A stretch of 57,087 nt of DNA from Fusobacterium sp. SYSU M8D902 (GCF_040199715.1 NZ_JBEFNA010000012.1:1-57087), one strand, 5' to 3'. Shown: positions 1 through 8,522, counted from the first letter of the stretch. Notes: a model not told the origin generated them from the sequence alone. Numbers and translations are program-made.

Positions 1-73
1 ATTTACAATGGATTTTTTTATTTAAAACAGTAACTTTTTAAACGACAACTTCTTCATTTTTATTATACATCAA

Positions 74-157
74 ACAAAAAGCCACCTAGTCCATATAGGT
101 AGCTTCCCAAGGGTTGTTTGAACAACATATTATAGCAAAACATAGTGTTATTGTCAA
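74..157 (-). promoter_or_regulatory. Consensus promoter with hairpin/terminator leader running off the left edge
   Basis: On the minus strand TTGACA (152-157) and TATAAT (129-134) are separated by exactly 17 bp, a perfect sigma-70 promoter. Transcription would start near 122. The first bases can form a hairpin with arms GTTGTT and AACAAC (112-125). A second hairpin with arms AGCTACCTA and TAGGTGGCT (80-104, one G-U pair) is followed by TTTTTG, like an intrinsic terminator. This is either a roughly 50-nt small RNA or an attenuated leader for a gene left of the window. No known riboswitch was recognised. Confidence 0.6.
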
Positions 158-167
158 GAAAATAGTA

Positions 168-218
168 AAAAAAGAGATGATTATAGTAAAATAAAGTTAC
201 TAAAGTCATCTCTTTTTT
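168..218 (-). terminator. Terminator after the first barrel protein
   Basis: Arms AAAAGAGATGA and TCATCTCTTTT flank an inner AGTAA/TTACT pairing, with A and T runs on both sides, so it could stop transcription in either direction. It lies directly after the stop codon at 224. Confidence 0.7.
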
Positions 219-223
219 AATTC

Positions 224-1132
224 TTAAAAATTATGTGATAGAGTTATAGAGAACATGTCATAGTAATAGTTTTTATTTAGAAAACTACTATAGCCTACAC
301 CTATTAAGAAATCTGGCTTAAGAAAATATCCAAGTTTTATGTTAAAGGCTCCAGTATCTCTTCCTAGATCTAAGCTTTTAACTCTATAATTAGTATCATT
401 AAGTTTTATATCACTTCTATTGGCAAAATCATATATCCATTCACCTGACATAGTTAGTAAAAACTTTTCTTTTATCTCTTGTGTGTAAGAAATTCCCAAA
501 GTGCTACTTCCTATGTATTCATTACTATTTTTAATATTGTTATGAGCCTTCATTGTATATTGATTCCAATCAAAAGCTACATATGGATATAGTATAGATT
601 TTTCATTAATAGAGTAAAAATATCCACTCTCTATTCCCAAAGAGTAATTTTTATCTCTATATTTATAGTTATTATAGATATTCTTACTCTCATTATATCC
701 AGCCCTACCAATAATTAACCAATTATCAATATTTTTTCCAACATAATAATCTATTCCATAAGTTCTCACTTTACTATTTTCTCTATCATATTCTAATTTA
801 GATTTTAAATAGTCAAGATTTACTCCTAAATATACATCTGGATTTGAAATAAGATTACTATTTGTTCCCATAGAAAATCCTTTTGTTTTAGAATTGAAAG
901 AGGTATTATCACTCTCATATTTATTCTCTATTTCACCAATATACTCTAGGTATTGATTGCTTCCACTATATCCAGCTCTATCAAGTTTTTTAAAAATTAT
1001 ACTCTTTCTAAACTGCTCTTTTCCTCTATTACTTAAAATTTTACTATGAATCTCACTCATATTATTGAGATTCTCTTGAGAAAAACTCAAAGATTGCAAT
1101 AGGAGAAAAGAGAAAACTAAACTTTTTTTCAT
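224..1132 (-). CDS. Outer-membrane beta-barrel protein (autotransporter barrel-like)
   Basis: 302 residues from an ATG at 1132. That start is preferred over the TTG at 1138 because AGGAG lies 6 bases upstream of it. Residues 1-19 form a signal peptide (MKKSLVFSF..., cut near SFS-Q). A polar stretch follows. From about residue 85 there are alternating aromatic/polar strands and Gly/Tyr turns (YLGVNLDYL, GIDYYVGKN, LGISYTQEI), and the chain ends in the barrel signature ITLSHNF with a terminal Phe. This resembles the barrel of fusobacterial autotransporters without a long passenger. The ribosome site overlaps the stop of the BI-1 gene, so the two are probably co-transcribed. The ligand or role is unknown. 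Confidence 0.7.
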   Translation of the reverse strand: MKKSLVFSFLLLQSLSFSQENLNNMSEIHSKILSNRGKEQFRKSIIFKKLDRAGYSGSNQYLEYIGEIENKYESDNTSFNSKTKGFSMGTNSNLISNPDVYLGVNLDYLKSKLEYDRENSKVRTYGIDYYVGKNIDNWLIIGRAGYNESKNIYNNYKYRDKNYSLGIESGYFYSINEKSILYPYVAFDWNQYTMKAHNNIKNSNEYIGSSTLGISYTQEIKEKFLLTMSGEWIYDFANRSDIKLNDTNYRVKSLDLGRDTGAFNIKLGYFLKPDFLIGVGYSSFLNKNYYYDMFSITLSHNF

Positions 1133-1141
1133 AAACAACTC

Positions 1142-1855
1142 CTAATTTCTTTTCTTACCGAAGATTCTTAATAGATATAGGAATAGATTTATAAAGTCTA
1201 GATATAGATTTAAAGCTCCAATTATTCCCATTTTTTCAACCATCTCATCATCATTATTTCCAGCAATCTCATAAGCTATATATTTTATTCTGTTGATGTC
1301 AAAAGCAATTAGACCAGAAAATATAACAACTCCAAGTATTGTTCCTGCCCAATAAAGAAGTGGAGCACCTATAAATAAATTAATTAATGAGATAATAATA
1401 ATAGTTATAAGTCCTGTCATTAAAAATTTACTATATTTAGTTAGATCCTCTTTTGTTGTATAACCATATATTCCAATTACAACAAACATTATTACAGTTA
1501 CTCCAAGAGTATAAAGTATTGATATTGGATGAAAAACAAAAGCTAAACTTGAAAATAGAATTCCATTCATCAATGAATAAATAAAAAATACAAGTCTTGC
1601 AGTTGTAGATGACATCTTATTAATTCCAAGACTTAAGAAGAATACAAGTGCCATTTCAGCTATTGCTATCACTTTAAAATATGATGCTAGTGTGTATACT
1701 AATTCTTGATTAAAAAAGAATACATAGATAGGAACTAATGTAGTTATAACTAACCCTCCTATCATATTCAAAAATACCTTTCTTATAAATGAGTTACTAA
1801 CTTCTGTATCCATCTCATTATAAGATACTCTTCCTTCATAATTGTTCAAGTTCAT
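1142..1855 (-). CDS. Bax inhibitor-1 / YccA family membrane protein
   Basis: 237 residues starting at the ATG at 1855, 9 bases after AGGAG; the TTG at 1864 lies too close to that site. Seven hydrophobic segments and the C-terminal pattern YLDFINLFLYLLRIFG are typical of the BI-1/YccA (UPF0005, TMBIM) family. Bacterial members such as BsYetJ act as pH-sensitive calcium leak channels, while E. coli YccA modulates the FtsH protease; the role here is not evident. The gene lies 21 bp after the FAD dehydrogenase gene, in an apparent operon with it and the barrel protein downstream. Confidence 0.9.
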   Translation of the reverse strand: MNLNNYEGRVSYNEMDTEVSNSFIRKVFLNMIGGLVITTLVPIYVFFFNQELVYTLASYFKVIAIAEMALVFFLSLGINKMSSTTARLVFFIYSLMNGILFSSLAFVFHPISILYTLGVTVIMFVVIGIYGYTTKEDLTKYSKFLMTGLITIIIISLINLFIGAPLLYWAGTILGVVIFSGLIAFDINRIKYIAYEIAGNNDDEMVEKMGIIGALNLYLDFINLFLYLLRIFGKKRN

Positions 1856-1876
1856 TTGAATCAACTCCTTTATTGT

Positions 1877-3478
1877 TTAAAAATATATTATACTACTATC
1901 TTTAGGTTTTGTAAAAGCTAAATCTATGATTTTTAGTCCATCTACAGCAGCACTAACTATTCCACCAGCATATCCAGCTCCTTCTCCAATGGGATATAAT
2001 CCATCTATATTAACTGATCTTCCAATAACATCTCTAACTATTCTAACAGGAGCAGAAGTTCTTGTTTCAGGAGCTATAAGATTAGCACGCTCTGAAATAA
2101 ATAGTGGATTTTTACTCCAATACTCAAATGCCCCCCTCATATTTTCAACTATTACCTCTGGGAAAAGATTATTTAAGTTGTATGAAGTTTTTTTCATTTC
2201 AAAACTACTTTCAATTTGGTGTGAAGTTTTTCTATTATTCATAAAGTCCATTACATTTTGATAAAGTGCACCATATCCTTGTCCAAGTTCATATGTCTTT
2301 CTTTCTAATTGCTCTTGGAATTCCATTCCGGAAAATAGGTGACCTCCAAAATCATTTTCTTTTATTCCAACTACAATTGCTGAGTTAGAAAATTTACCAT
2401 CTCTTTGAGAGTAGCTCATTCCATTTACAAGTGAACTATTTTCTTCTGAAGCTGCATTGACAATAACACCACCAGGACACATACAGAAAGAGAATACTCC
2501 TCTCTCGTCAGCTCTATTATTATATGTAACGTTGTAAGTTGCCGCTCCTAAAAGTTCATTCCCAGCAAATTTACCATATTGCATCTTATCAATATCTTCT
2601 CTCAAGTGCTCAATTCTAGCACCAATAGCAAAAGGCTTACTCTCCATATGGACTCCGATTTGATTTAACATTCTATATGTATCTCTAGCAGAGTGTCCAG
2701 TAGCCAAGATAATATTATTGAAGTTATAAAACTCCTTCTCTCCAACCTCATTTATTACATCAGCACCACATACTCTTCCATCTTTAAGATGTATTTTTTC
2801 CAGCTTGCAATTAAAGTAGAAATCTCCACCCATAGCCTTTATTTTATTTCTAAGAGTTTTAACTATTTCTTTTAAAATATCTGTTCCCACGTGAGGCTTA
2901 TAATCCCAAAGTATATTCTCAGGGGCACCACACTCTACAAAAGTTTCAAAAACTTTATCCATATATTCACTTTTTATTCTAGTGTTAAGCTTTCCATCAG
3001 AGTATGTTCCAGCTCCACCCTCTCCAAATTGTATATTAGAATTTTGATTAAAAATTGATGAATGTACGAATTTAGCAGTAGTTATATCTCTTTTATCAAC
3101 CTCTTCTCCTCTTTCAAATACCATTGGAGTATATCCATATTCAGCTAATCTCAATGCTGCAAATAATCCAGCAGGACCAGCTCCTATAACAGCTACAGTT
3201 GTTCCTTTGCTATACAATGGTTCTCTATCCTGTTTTACAATCTCCTGTGCATAGCTTACATTTTTTAAATTTGAGATATCTATAGCTTTTTTTAATTCCA
3301 CCTCTAAGTTATAGATAAGCTTGATATCACTTTTTTTTCTACTATCTATTGATCTTTTATTCCAAATAATCCCTTTTATATTCTCCCTTTTTATACCTCT
3401 TTTAATAATCTCTTTCATTATCTCTTTATCTTGATCCTTCACTAAAGAAATAATTATATTATTAACATTTACTCTCAA
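1877..3478 (-). CDS. FAD-dependent dehydrogenase (COG2509 type)
   Basis: 533 residues. The N-terminal ~90 residues form the small domain typical of this family. The dinucleotide-binding motif VIGAGPAGLFAALRLAEYG follows at about 96-114, then FGEGGAGTYSDGKLNTR and NIILATGHSARDTY. The C-terminal IGEGAGYAGGIVSAAVDG closes the FAD site. The protein belongs to the uncharacterised FAD-dependent dehydrogenase family found widely in Firmicutes and Fusobacteria; its substrate is unknown. The start is a TTG at 3478 behind GAGGTG; no ATG is nearer than residue 21. It heads a three-gene minus-strand run with the BI-1 and barrel genes. Confidence 0.85.
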   Translation of the reverse strand: MRVNVNNIIISLVKDQDKEIMKEIIKRGIKRENIKGIIWNKRSIDSRKKSDIKLIYNLEVELKKAIDISNLKNVSYAQEIVKQDREPLYSKGTTVAVIGAGPAGLFAALRLAEYGYTPMVFERGEEVDKRDITTAKFVHSSIFNQNSNIQFGEGGAGTYSDGKLNTRIKSEYMDKVFETFVECGAPENILWDYKPHVGTDILKEIVKTLRNKIKAMGGDFYFNCKLEKIHLKDGRVCGADVINEVGEKEFYNFNNIILATGHSARDTYRMLNQIGVHMESKPFAIGARIEHLREDIDKMQYGKFAGNELLGAATYNVTYNNRADERGVFSFCMCPGGVIVNAASEENSSLVNGMSYSQRDGKFSNSAIVVGIKENDFGGHLFSGMEFQEQLERKTYELGQGYGALYQNVMDFMNNRKTSHQIESSFEMKKTSYNLNNLFPEVIVENMRGAFEYWSKNPLFISERANLIAPETRTSAPVRIVRDVIGRSVNIDGLYPIGEGAGYAGGIVSAAVDGLKIIDLAFTKPKDSSIIYF

Positions 3479-3553
3479 CTTATCACCTCTTACTAAATTT
3501 TTACTAGGTTTTATATGTAGAAATTATAGCATAAAAAAAGAAAATACTAAAGA

Positions 3554-3582
3554 AAAAACCTGCTAAAAAACAGGCTTTTTCA
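3554..3582 (-). terminator. Terminator after HU
   Basis: On the minus strand a GCCTG/CAGGT hairpin (arms near 58-63 and 72-77 of the 3500s) with a T-rich loop is followed by six T. It lies just after the HU stop codon. Confidence 0.65.
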
Positions 3583-3587
3583 AAATT

Positions 3588-3860
3588 CTATTTAATTTTA
3601 TCAGCTAATAATTTTCCAACTTTAAATTTAACAACTTTTTTACCTTCAATTTTCATTAACTCTTGAGTTTGAGGGTTTCTAACATCTCTAGGTGCTCTAT
3701 CTACAACCTCCCATTTACCCCAACCTACAAACAATACATCCTCTCCTTTAACCAGTGAATCTTCAACACTGTCAAGAAATAAATTTATATATTTCTCAGC
3801 CTCTTTTTTAGATATATCCCCTTTTGCAGCATATAATTCAATAAATTCTTTTTTAGTCAT
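3588..3860 (-). CDS. hup: HU family DNA-binding protein
   Basis: 90 residues, the normal length for HU. The N-terminal helices (MTKKEFIELYAAKGDISKKE) are followed by the beta-arm region with VGWGKWEVVDRAPRDVRNPQ, close to the GFGTF...R.GRNP signature. HU dimers bend and compact DNA in the nucleoid. It is preceded by a clear AGGAGG and a TATAAT-type -10 near 3890, so it is probably its own transcription unit. The location directly after a site-specific recombinase is notable because HU/IHF-type proteins often assist tyrosine recombinases, but nothing in the sequence proves a link. HU versus IHF cannot be separated by eye. Confidence 0.9.
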   Translation of the reverse strand: MTKKEFIELYAAKGDISKKEAEKYINLFLDSVEDSLVKGEDVLFVGWGKWEVVDRAPRDVRNPQTQELMKIEGKKVVKFKVGKLLADKIK

Positions 3861-3930
3861 AGTAATTCCTCCTTAATAGGTATCTGTTAATATTATATAT
3901 ACTACTTAAATGCTATTTTGTAAATAGATT

Positions 3931-4487
3931 TTAAAAAATTATTTTAAAAGAACTTGATGCCATATTGACTTCATTATCTGATATTCCTAAATATCTCTGT
4001 GTAACCGAGATTGAAGAGTGATTTAATAATCTTCTAACCAATTCTATATTGTAATTATTATTTACATATTGTAAATGAGCATAGGTTTTTCTAAAACTAT
4101 GAGTTGATAGTCCATAAATTTTTAAAATCCTTCCTATTTTATTGAGATATCCTTGAATCCATCTAACACCTAAAGTAAATATCTTATCTTCATGGTCTAT
4201 ATTATTTTCAATACAGTAAGACTCTATTATTTGATAGACATCTATATTTATCTGTCTATGCTGAATTTTATTGGTTTTCTGCTCTCTTATATTCAGGTAG
4301 CTATGGTTTATGTTTTTTCTTTTTAAAGAGAGTACATCTCCTATTCTTAATCCTGTATTCAATTGAATTAAAATTATCAGTTGTATCTTAGGATTGGGAC
4401 GAATTTTTATCTCCTTACTCCTATATCCATTTCTGCATAAAAAAAAATCTGTTCTAATTCCTCATTACTCAATGATCTTGTTGTCAT
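3931..4487 (-). pseudogene. FimB-like tyrosine recombinase, frameshifted at a 9-base homopolymer
   Basis: The catalytic frame (143 codons from a TTG at 4362) holds the full active site: Arg in TGLRIGD, Lys in the KTNKIQHRQ hairpin, HSFRKT, LLNHSS and the Tyr of TQRYLG. No ribosome site precedes that TTG. A proper start lies upstream: ATG at 4487 behind AAGGAG encodes MTTRSLSNEELEQIFF, then hits a stop at 4407-4409. The two frames join at nine T on the minus strand (4439-4447). One extra T, or a -1 slip, would give about 185 residues, the size of catalytic-domain-only invertases such as FimB/FimE. It may be a dead gene, a phase-variable gene, or one expressed by slippage or frameshifting. Confidence 0.8.
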
Positions 4488-4532
4488 ATTTCTATTTCTC
4501 CTTATAAATTATAAATGATATTTATATCATAC

Positions 4533-4548
4533 ATCATTTTCTAAAAAA
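4533..4548. repeat. Inverted repeat in front of the recombinase
   Basis: CATTTT-ctaa-AAAATG lies 46-61 bp upstream of the recombinase start, between it and the barrel gene. GATATTTATATC nearby is also palindromic. It could be an operator or a recombinase site, but no matching partner copy was found in the window. Confidence 0.3.
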
Positions 4549-4569
4549 TGTATACTATAAAAGTCAAAA

Positions 4570-5427
4570 TTATATATCCAATTTATAATCTACAGAAAAA
4601 GTTATTCTCGAATCATCTTGAGTAGAGTCTTTTTTCTCATATGCATCTTTGTTTACTTGATACATTAGATCTAAAGAGAATTTATCAAACTCCATTCCTC
4701 CACCTATACCGTAATAAAGACCATTTTGAGTTTTATTTTCATATTCTCTATTTTGAGTATAATCACCTATGGCATAACCTAAATTCAACTTTAAATATTT
4801 AACACTCTCCTCATCTTTAGCAATCTTATATTTTCCTATAGCATATACAGGAGTGTGTGACAATACTTCAGTATTTTGTTTTCTCTCATCACCATTATAG
4901 TATTCATCATTTTCATAGGCAACTCCCACTCCAAACTCTAAATTATCTATTAACTTATCAGATGTTATCTCTGTTGAAGTTACCTTTCCTCCATAACTAT
5001 CATTACTTTTATCTGAAAACTCATATTTATCTAAAGTTTCTTCTAAACTTTGAAAAACTCCATCACCTGAGTTTTTTTCGGCATTGATTGAATATAGAGT
5101 ATTGCTATTTATTTCAACTTCATTTTGTGGGAGAGGTGAGTCTTTGGATTCTGAGATTATCTCCTTTAATCTAGCTTCACTAATTATTGGAACACTCTCA
5201 TTTGATATACTATCTTCCGATTCTTCCTCCTCTATAACCTGCACTATATCTTCATCTCTTTTTTCCTCTTCTATCTTTTTTATCTTTCTATTTTCTAAAG
5301 GTTGCTTTTTTATCACTTTAGTCATCTTAAAATCACTAGAAGCTTCTAAAGGTACAACCTCTTTAAATTCCCCGTAACTATTTTTTACTACTAAAACATA
5401 TAGATATAGTATAATTAGATTAATCAT
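4570..5427 (-). CDS. Outer-membrane barrel protein with charged periplasmic linker
   Basis: 285 residues. A short hydrophobic N-terminus (residues 3-17) is a weak signal peptide or anchor. Residues 20-110 are highly charged and Glu/Ser-rich (KKIEEEKRDEDIVQVIEEEE), probably coiled or disordered. From about residue 160 there are beta-hairpin repeats with Tyr/Gly/Asn turns (LEFGVGVAYENDEYYNG, LKLNLGYAIGDY, LYYGIGGGMEFDKFSLDLMY), ending in RITFSVDYKLDI, the form of a small outer-membrane barrel. It would be a half-size relative of autotransporter barrels. The ribosome site (GGTGAT) is weak. The neighbouring recombinase makes it a candidate for phase-variable expression, which is an inference only. 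Confidence 0.6.
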   Translation of the reverse strand: MINLIILYLYVLVVKNSYGEFKEVVPLEASSDFKMTKVIKKQPLENRKIKKIEEEKRDEDIVQVIEEEESEDSISNESVPIISEARLKEIISESKDSPLPQNEVEINSNTLYSINAEKNSGDGVFQSLEETLDKYEFSDKSNDSYGGKVTSTEITSDKLIDNLEFGVGVAYENDEYYNGDERKQNTEVLSHTPVYAIGKYKIAKDEESVKYLKLNLGYAIGDYTQNREYENKTQNGLYYGIGGGMEFDKFSLDLMYQVNKDAYEKKDSTQDDSRITFSVDYKLDI

Positions 5428-5527
5428 ATTATCACCATCTTGTTTTGTAATTCTCCTAATTTGATTATAGCATTTTTTTTTAAAATATTATATAATGAAT
5501 AGAAAATATTTTTAGGAGGATTGATTT

Positions 5528-6625
5528 GTGAGTGTTAATAACATAATAATTTATATTATGGTCTTTTTTATGTTTGTTGGAGCCATAGACAGAGTTTTTG
5601 GAAATAAACTTGGATATGGACAAAAATTTGAAGATGGAATTATGACAATGGGGACATTAGCATTAGCTATGCTGGGAATAATCTCCTTTTCTCCTGTGAT
5701 AGCATCTTTTTTAAAACCAATTATTACCCCTTTTTATAAAATAATTGGAGCTGATCCAGCTATGTTTGCTGGAACTATCTTAGCGAGTGATATGGGAGGA
5801 TATATTCTTTCACAAGAGTTGGCTACTTCTCTTGAAGGAGGGCTATTATCAGGGCTATTTCTTAGTGCTACAATGGGAACAACTCTCTCTTTTACTATTC
5901 CTATAGCCTTAAATCTAGTGGAAAAAAGTGATGAGAAATATCTATCAAAGGGGATTCTTGCTGGAATATCAACAATTCCATTAGGATGTCTTATAGGGGG
6001 AATCGTTGCAGGATTTTCATTAAAACTTCTATTTTTTAATTTGATTCCTATTATCTCATTTACTATTGCTATATGTTGGGCTTTAATGAAATTTCCTAAA
6101 GGAGTTGCAAAAGGATTCTTTATTTTTGGGAAGTTTATGTTTATCTTAACAACTTTTGGACTAGCAATTCAGATTTTAGAAACTTTAACTGGAGTTGTTT
6201 TAATAAGAGGAATGCTTCCTATAATGAGTGGAATAGAAACTGTAGGAAGTATTGCAATAACTTTAGCTGGGGCTTTTCCCATGTTATATTTTATAACTAC
6301 AGTATTTACTAAACCACTAATGGCTATTGGTAAGATATTTAAAATCAATGAAAAATCCACTGCTGGTTTGATAGCTTGTTTAGCCCACAATATTCCAATG
6401 TTTAAGATTTTAAAAGATATGGATGAAAGAGGAAAATTGCTAAATATAGCCTTTTCTGTAAGTGGAGCTTTTGTTTTGGGAAGTCACTTAGGGTTTACAG
6501 CTGGGATCGACAAAGATTTGGTATTTCCAGTTATGATTTCTAAATTAGTTGGGGGTATATCTTCAATGTTTGTAGCTAATTATATATATAATAAAGAGTT
6601 TAAATATAAAAAACATCTAAATTAA
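5528..6625 (+). CDS. eutH: Ethanolamine permease EutH
   Basis: 365 residues with about ten or eleven membrane segments. The opening NNIIIYIMVFFMFVGAIDR, the motif FAGTILASDMGGYILSQELA and the late LACLAHNIPMFK are characteristic of EutH, which carries protonated ethanolamine across the inner membrane for the ethanolamine utilisation pathway. The start is a GTG at 5528, 8 bases after AGGAGG (5514-5519). No other eut gene (ammonia-lyase, shell proteins, EutV/W) is in the window, so this is an isolated copy. It could feed a eut locus elsewhere or serve ethanolamine scavenging. Confidence 0.9.
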   Translation: MSVNNIIIYIMVFFMFVGAIDRVFGNKLGYGQKFEDGIMTMGTLALAMLGIISFSPVIASFLKPIITPFYKIIGADPAMFAGTILASDMGGYILSQELATSLEGGLLSGLFLSATMGTTLSFTIPIALNLVEKSDEKYLSKGILAGISTIPLGCLIGGIVAGFSLKLLFFNLIPIISFTIAICWALMKFPKGVAKGFFIFGKFMFILTTFGLAIQILETLTGVVLIRGMLPIMSGIETVGSIAITLAGAFPMLYFITTVFTKPLMAIGKIFKINEKSTAGLIACLAHNIPMFKILKDMDERGKLLNIAFSVSGAFVLGSHLGFTAGIDKDLVFPVMISKLVGGISSMFVANYIYNKEFKYKKHLN

Positions 6626-6651
6626 AAATATTGATTAAAGAATAAGCAATA

Positions 6652-6822
6652 TTAGGGTATAATATTATCATAAATATTTAAATATACATTGACAATTGTA
6701 TAATTGTATGATAGGATAATATCGTAGAACAATGACAGTTTGTTTCTAATACCCATGATTCACAGACGTGAATAAAACCCATATGACCCTAACTTACCCA
6801 TGGTTAGGGTTTCCCTATTTTT
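6652..6822 (+). promoter_or_regulatory. Promoter and terminator-bearing leader of the homoserine kinase gene
   Basis: TTGACA (6689-6694) and TAGGAT (6712-6717), 17 bp apart, predict a start near 6724. The leader holds GAACAA...TTTGTTTC, a perfect ATTCAC-agac-GTGAAT hairpin (6748-6763) and the intrinsic terminator ACCCTAAC (6786-6793)/GTTAGGGT (6803-6810) with a T run by 6822. TTAGGGT at 6652-6658 equals the terminator's 3' arm and could pair with its 5' arm in read-through RNA from eutH. CCCAT occurs three times (6742, 6778, 6797). The layout is that of an attenuator or riboswitch; the ligand is unknown. Confidence 0.6.
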
Positions 6823-6897
6823 TGGAGAAAATATTTTTGAGTAATTAATAACCTTAAAAATGATAAGATAGTAGTGAGTATATTATTGGAGGATAAA

Positions 6898-7818
6898 ATG
6901 GCAGTTTATACAAAATTTTCATTAGAGGATATAGAGGATATATTAATTAATTATAGATTAACCCTTAGAAATTATCATATGATAAAAAATGGAATACTCA
7001 ATACCAACTACTATTTGGAGTGTTTAGAGGGTAGGTTTATTTTGAGAATCTTTGAAGGTGGTAGGAAGTTTGAACAGGAGGAAAAAGAGTTAGAATTTCT
7101 TTTGGATATAAAAGAGATTATTCCATGTTGTGTTCCAATAAAAACTGTTGAAAATAAAAATTATATAGTGAAAGCTAATAAAATGGTAGCCATCTTTAAG
7201 TTTATAGAGGGAGAACCAATTAAGATAGTTAATGAAAAATTATTAGTGGAGATTGGAGAGTATTTAGGAAAATTACACAGATATTCATATGGAAAACTTT
7301 TGATTAGAAAATCAAGAATAGATATGGAGAATTACTATAATAAGATTGATTTTAATTTCATTCCTATTTCAGCAATGGAAAAAATTAAAATTAGATCACT
7401 CTATGAAGAGGTTAAACACTTTGATTTTTCCAAGCTTCCAAGTGGAGTTATCCACAATGATATCTTTCCAGATAATGTATTTATTAAAAATGGAAGTATA
7501 GTAGGAATTTTAGATTTTAATGAATCACAAACAGCTCCGTTTATCTATGATCTAGCTATCGTTATCAATTATTGGATCAGAATAAATAATTTTAATAAAC
7601 AAACAGAGGAAAGATATATAGAGGTTTTTATAAATTCATATGAAAAATATAGAAGGTTGGAGTTACAGGAGAAAAGAGCATTGAATAAAGCCTTAAAAAA
7701 AATGGCAATAACTTTTATTCTTTTAAGATTTGACAAATTTATTATACAAAATTTAGAAGGAGTTTTAATTGAGGATAAAAACTATACTCAATTACTACCA
7801 CTCTTAAAATATTATTAA
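6898..7818 (+). CDS. thrB: Homoserine kinase (ThrB, APH-fold type II)
   Basis: 306 residues from the ATG at 6898, 5 bases after GGAGG (6888-6892). The longer frame from a GTG at 6874 has its start upstream of that site and is rejected. The start MAVYTKFSLEDIEDIL matches the APH-fold homoserine kinases. The catalytic loop VIHNDIFPDNVF and metal site ILDFNESQTAPFIYDLA are intact. The enzyme phosphorylates homoserine in threonine synthesis. No other thr genes are adjacent. A terminator-containing leader precedes it, so expression is probably conditional. A choline/ethanolamine-type kinase of the same fold is the alternative, made tempting by eutH upstream, but the N-terminus favours homoserine. 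Confidence 0.8.
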   Translation: MAVYTKFSLEDIEDILINYRLTLRNYHMIKNGILNTNYYLECLEGRFILRIFEGGRKFEQEEKELEFLLDIKEIIPCCVPIKTVENKNYIVKANKMVAIFKFIEGEPIKIVNEKLLVEIGEYLGKLHRYSYGKLLIRKSRIDMENYYNKIDFNFIPISAMEKIKIRSLYEEVKHFDFSKLPSGVIHNDIFPDNVFIKNGSIVGILDFNESQTAPFIYDLAIVINYWIRINNFNKQTEERYIEVFINSYEKYRRLELQEKRALNKALKKMAITFILLRFDKFIIQNLEGVLIEDKNYTQLLPLLKYY

Positions 7819-7829
7819 TAACTAAGAAA

Positions 7830-7852
7830 AAAGGAGAGCAAGGCTCTCCTTT
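7830..7852. terminator. Bidirectional terminator between thrB and pcp
   Basis: AAGGAGAGC-aag-GCTCTCCTT is a perfect 9-bp stem with A and T runs outside. It lies between two convergent genes and can serve both. Confidence 0.85.
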
Positions 7853-7859
7853 ATGTTTA

Positions 7860-8501
7860 CTAGAACTCTTTTCCACCAGATATTTTAAGGTCAGTTTCAT
7901 TGTTTATAACTGCTTTTATACAAGCTTCAAGTCCTCTAGTTATTGTATTTAAATCCATATACGGGGTATTTTTCTTATCTAACACTTGCTCTGTTATGTA
8001 AGGAACGTGTATAAATCCACCTCTTGTAGCTAAGTTCTTTTTATTTATATAGTAAAGTAATGAGTACATAATGTGGTTACATACATAAGTTCCAGCTGTA
8101 TTAGAGATAGCAGAAGGAATTCCAACTTTCTTTACCTCTTCTACCATTGCTTTTATAGGTAGTGTTGAGAAATAAGCGTTCTCTCCATCTTCAAATACCT
8201 TTACATCAACAGGTTGATATCCGTTATTATCTGGGATTCTTCCATCATCTAAGTTGATAGCTACTCTCTCTATTGAAAGCTCAAATCTTCCTCCAGCTTG
8301 TCCTACACAAATAACAACATCAGGGTTAATTGCATCTATATTTTCAAATAGTTTTTCAGCTGATTTTTTAAAGACTGTAGGTATTTGTAATTTAATTATC
8401 TCTGCTCCTTCAATCTCATCTTTTAAACCTTTTACAGCTTCCCAAGCTGGATTTATCTTCTCTCCTCCAAATGGATCAAAACCAGTTATTAATACTTTCA
8501 T
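7860..8501 (-). CDS. pcp: Pyroglutamyl-peptidase I (peptidase C15)
   Basis: 213 residues, the family length. The opening [20 protein letters not shown] is diagnostic. The catalytic triad is visible: Glu78 in [12 protein letters not shown], Cys141 in [13 protein letters not shown] and His165 in GGFIHVPYI. The enzyme removes N-terminal 5-oxoproline (pyroglutamate) from peptides in the cytoplasm. It is the last gene of a minus-strand operon with the DUF969 and DUF979 membrane proteins, 21 bp after the latter, the standard arrangement in Firmicutes and Fusobacteria that led to the DUF pair being called a 5-oxoproline transporter. Confidence 0.95.
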   Translation of the reverse strand: MKVLITGFDPFGGEKINPAWEAVKGLKDEIEGAEIIKLQIPTVFKKSAEKLFENIDAINPDVVICVGQAGGRFELSIERVAINLDDGRIPDNNGYQPVDVKVFEDGENAYFSTLPIKAMVEEVKKVGIPSAISNTAGTYVCNHIMYSLLYYINKKNLATRGGFIHVPYITEQVLDKKNTPYMDLNTITRGLEACIKAVINNETDLKISGGKEF

Positions 8502-8522
8502 CTATTTCCTCCTCGTAATATA

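Noticed and set aside
74-157. 6S RNA or signal recognition particle RNA at the left edge
   Set aside because: Transcript is far too short and lacks the conserved GGAA-type SRP loop or the 6S open bubble.
4439-4447. Frameshift as mere assembly error
   Set aside because: Possible, but not assumed, because the homopolymer location and intact catalytic domain also fit slippage or phase variation.
6724-6822. Purine riboswitch in the homoserine kinase leader
   Set aside because: GTTTCTA resembles the purine core, but the three-way junction, the paired loops and the 3' TATG are missing.
6874-6897. Eight-codon N-terminal extension of homoserine kinase
   Set aside because: The ribosome site GGAGG lies inside it; MAVYT at 6898 is the family start.
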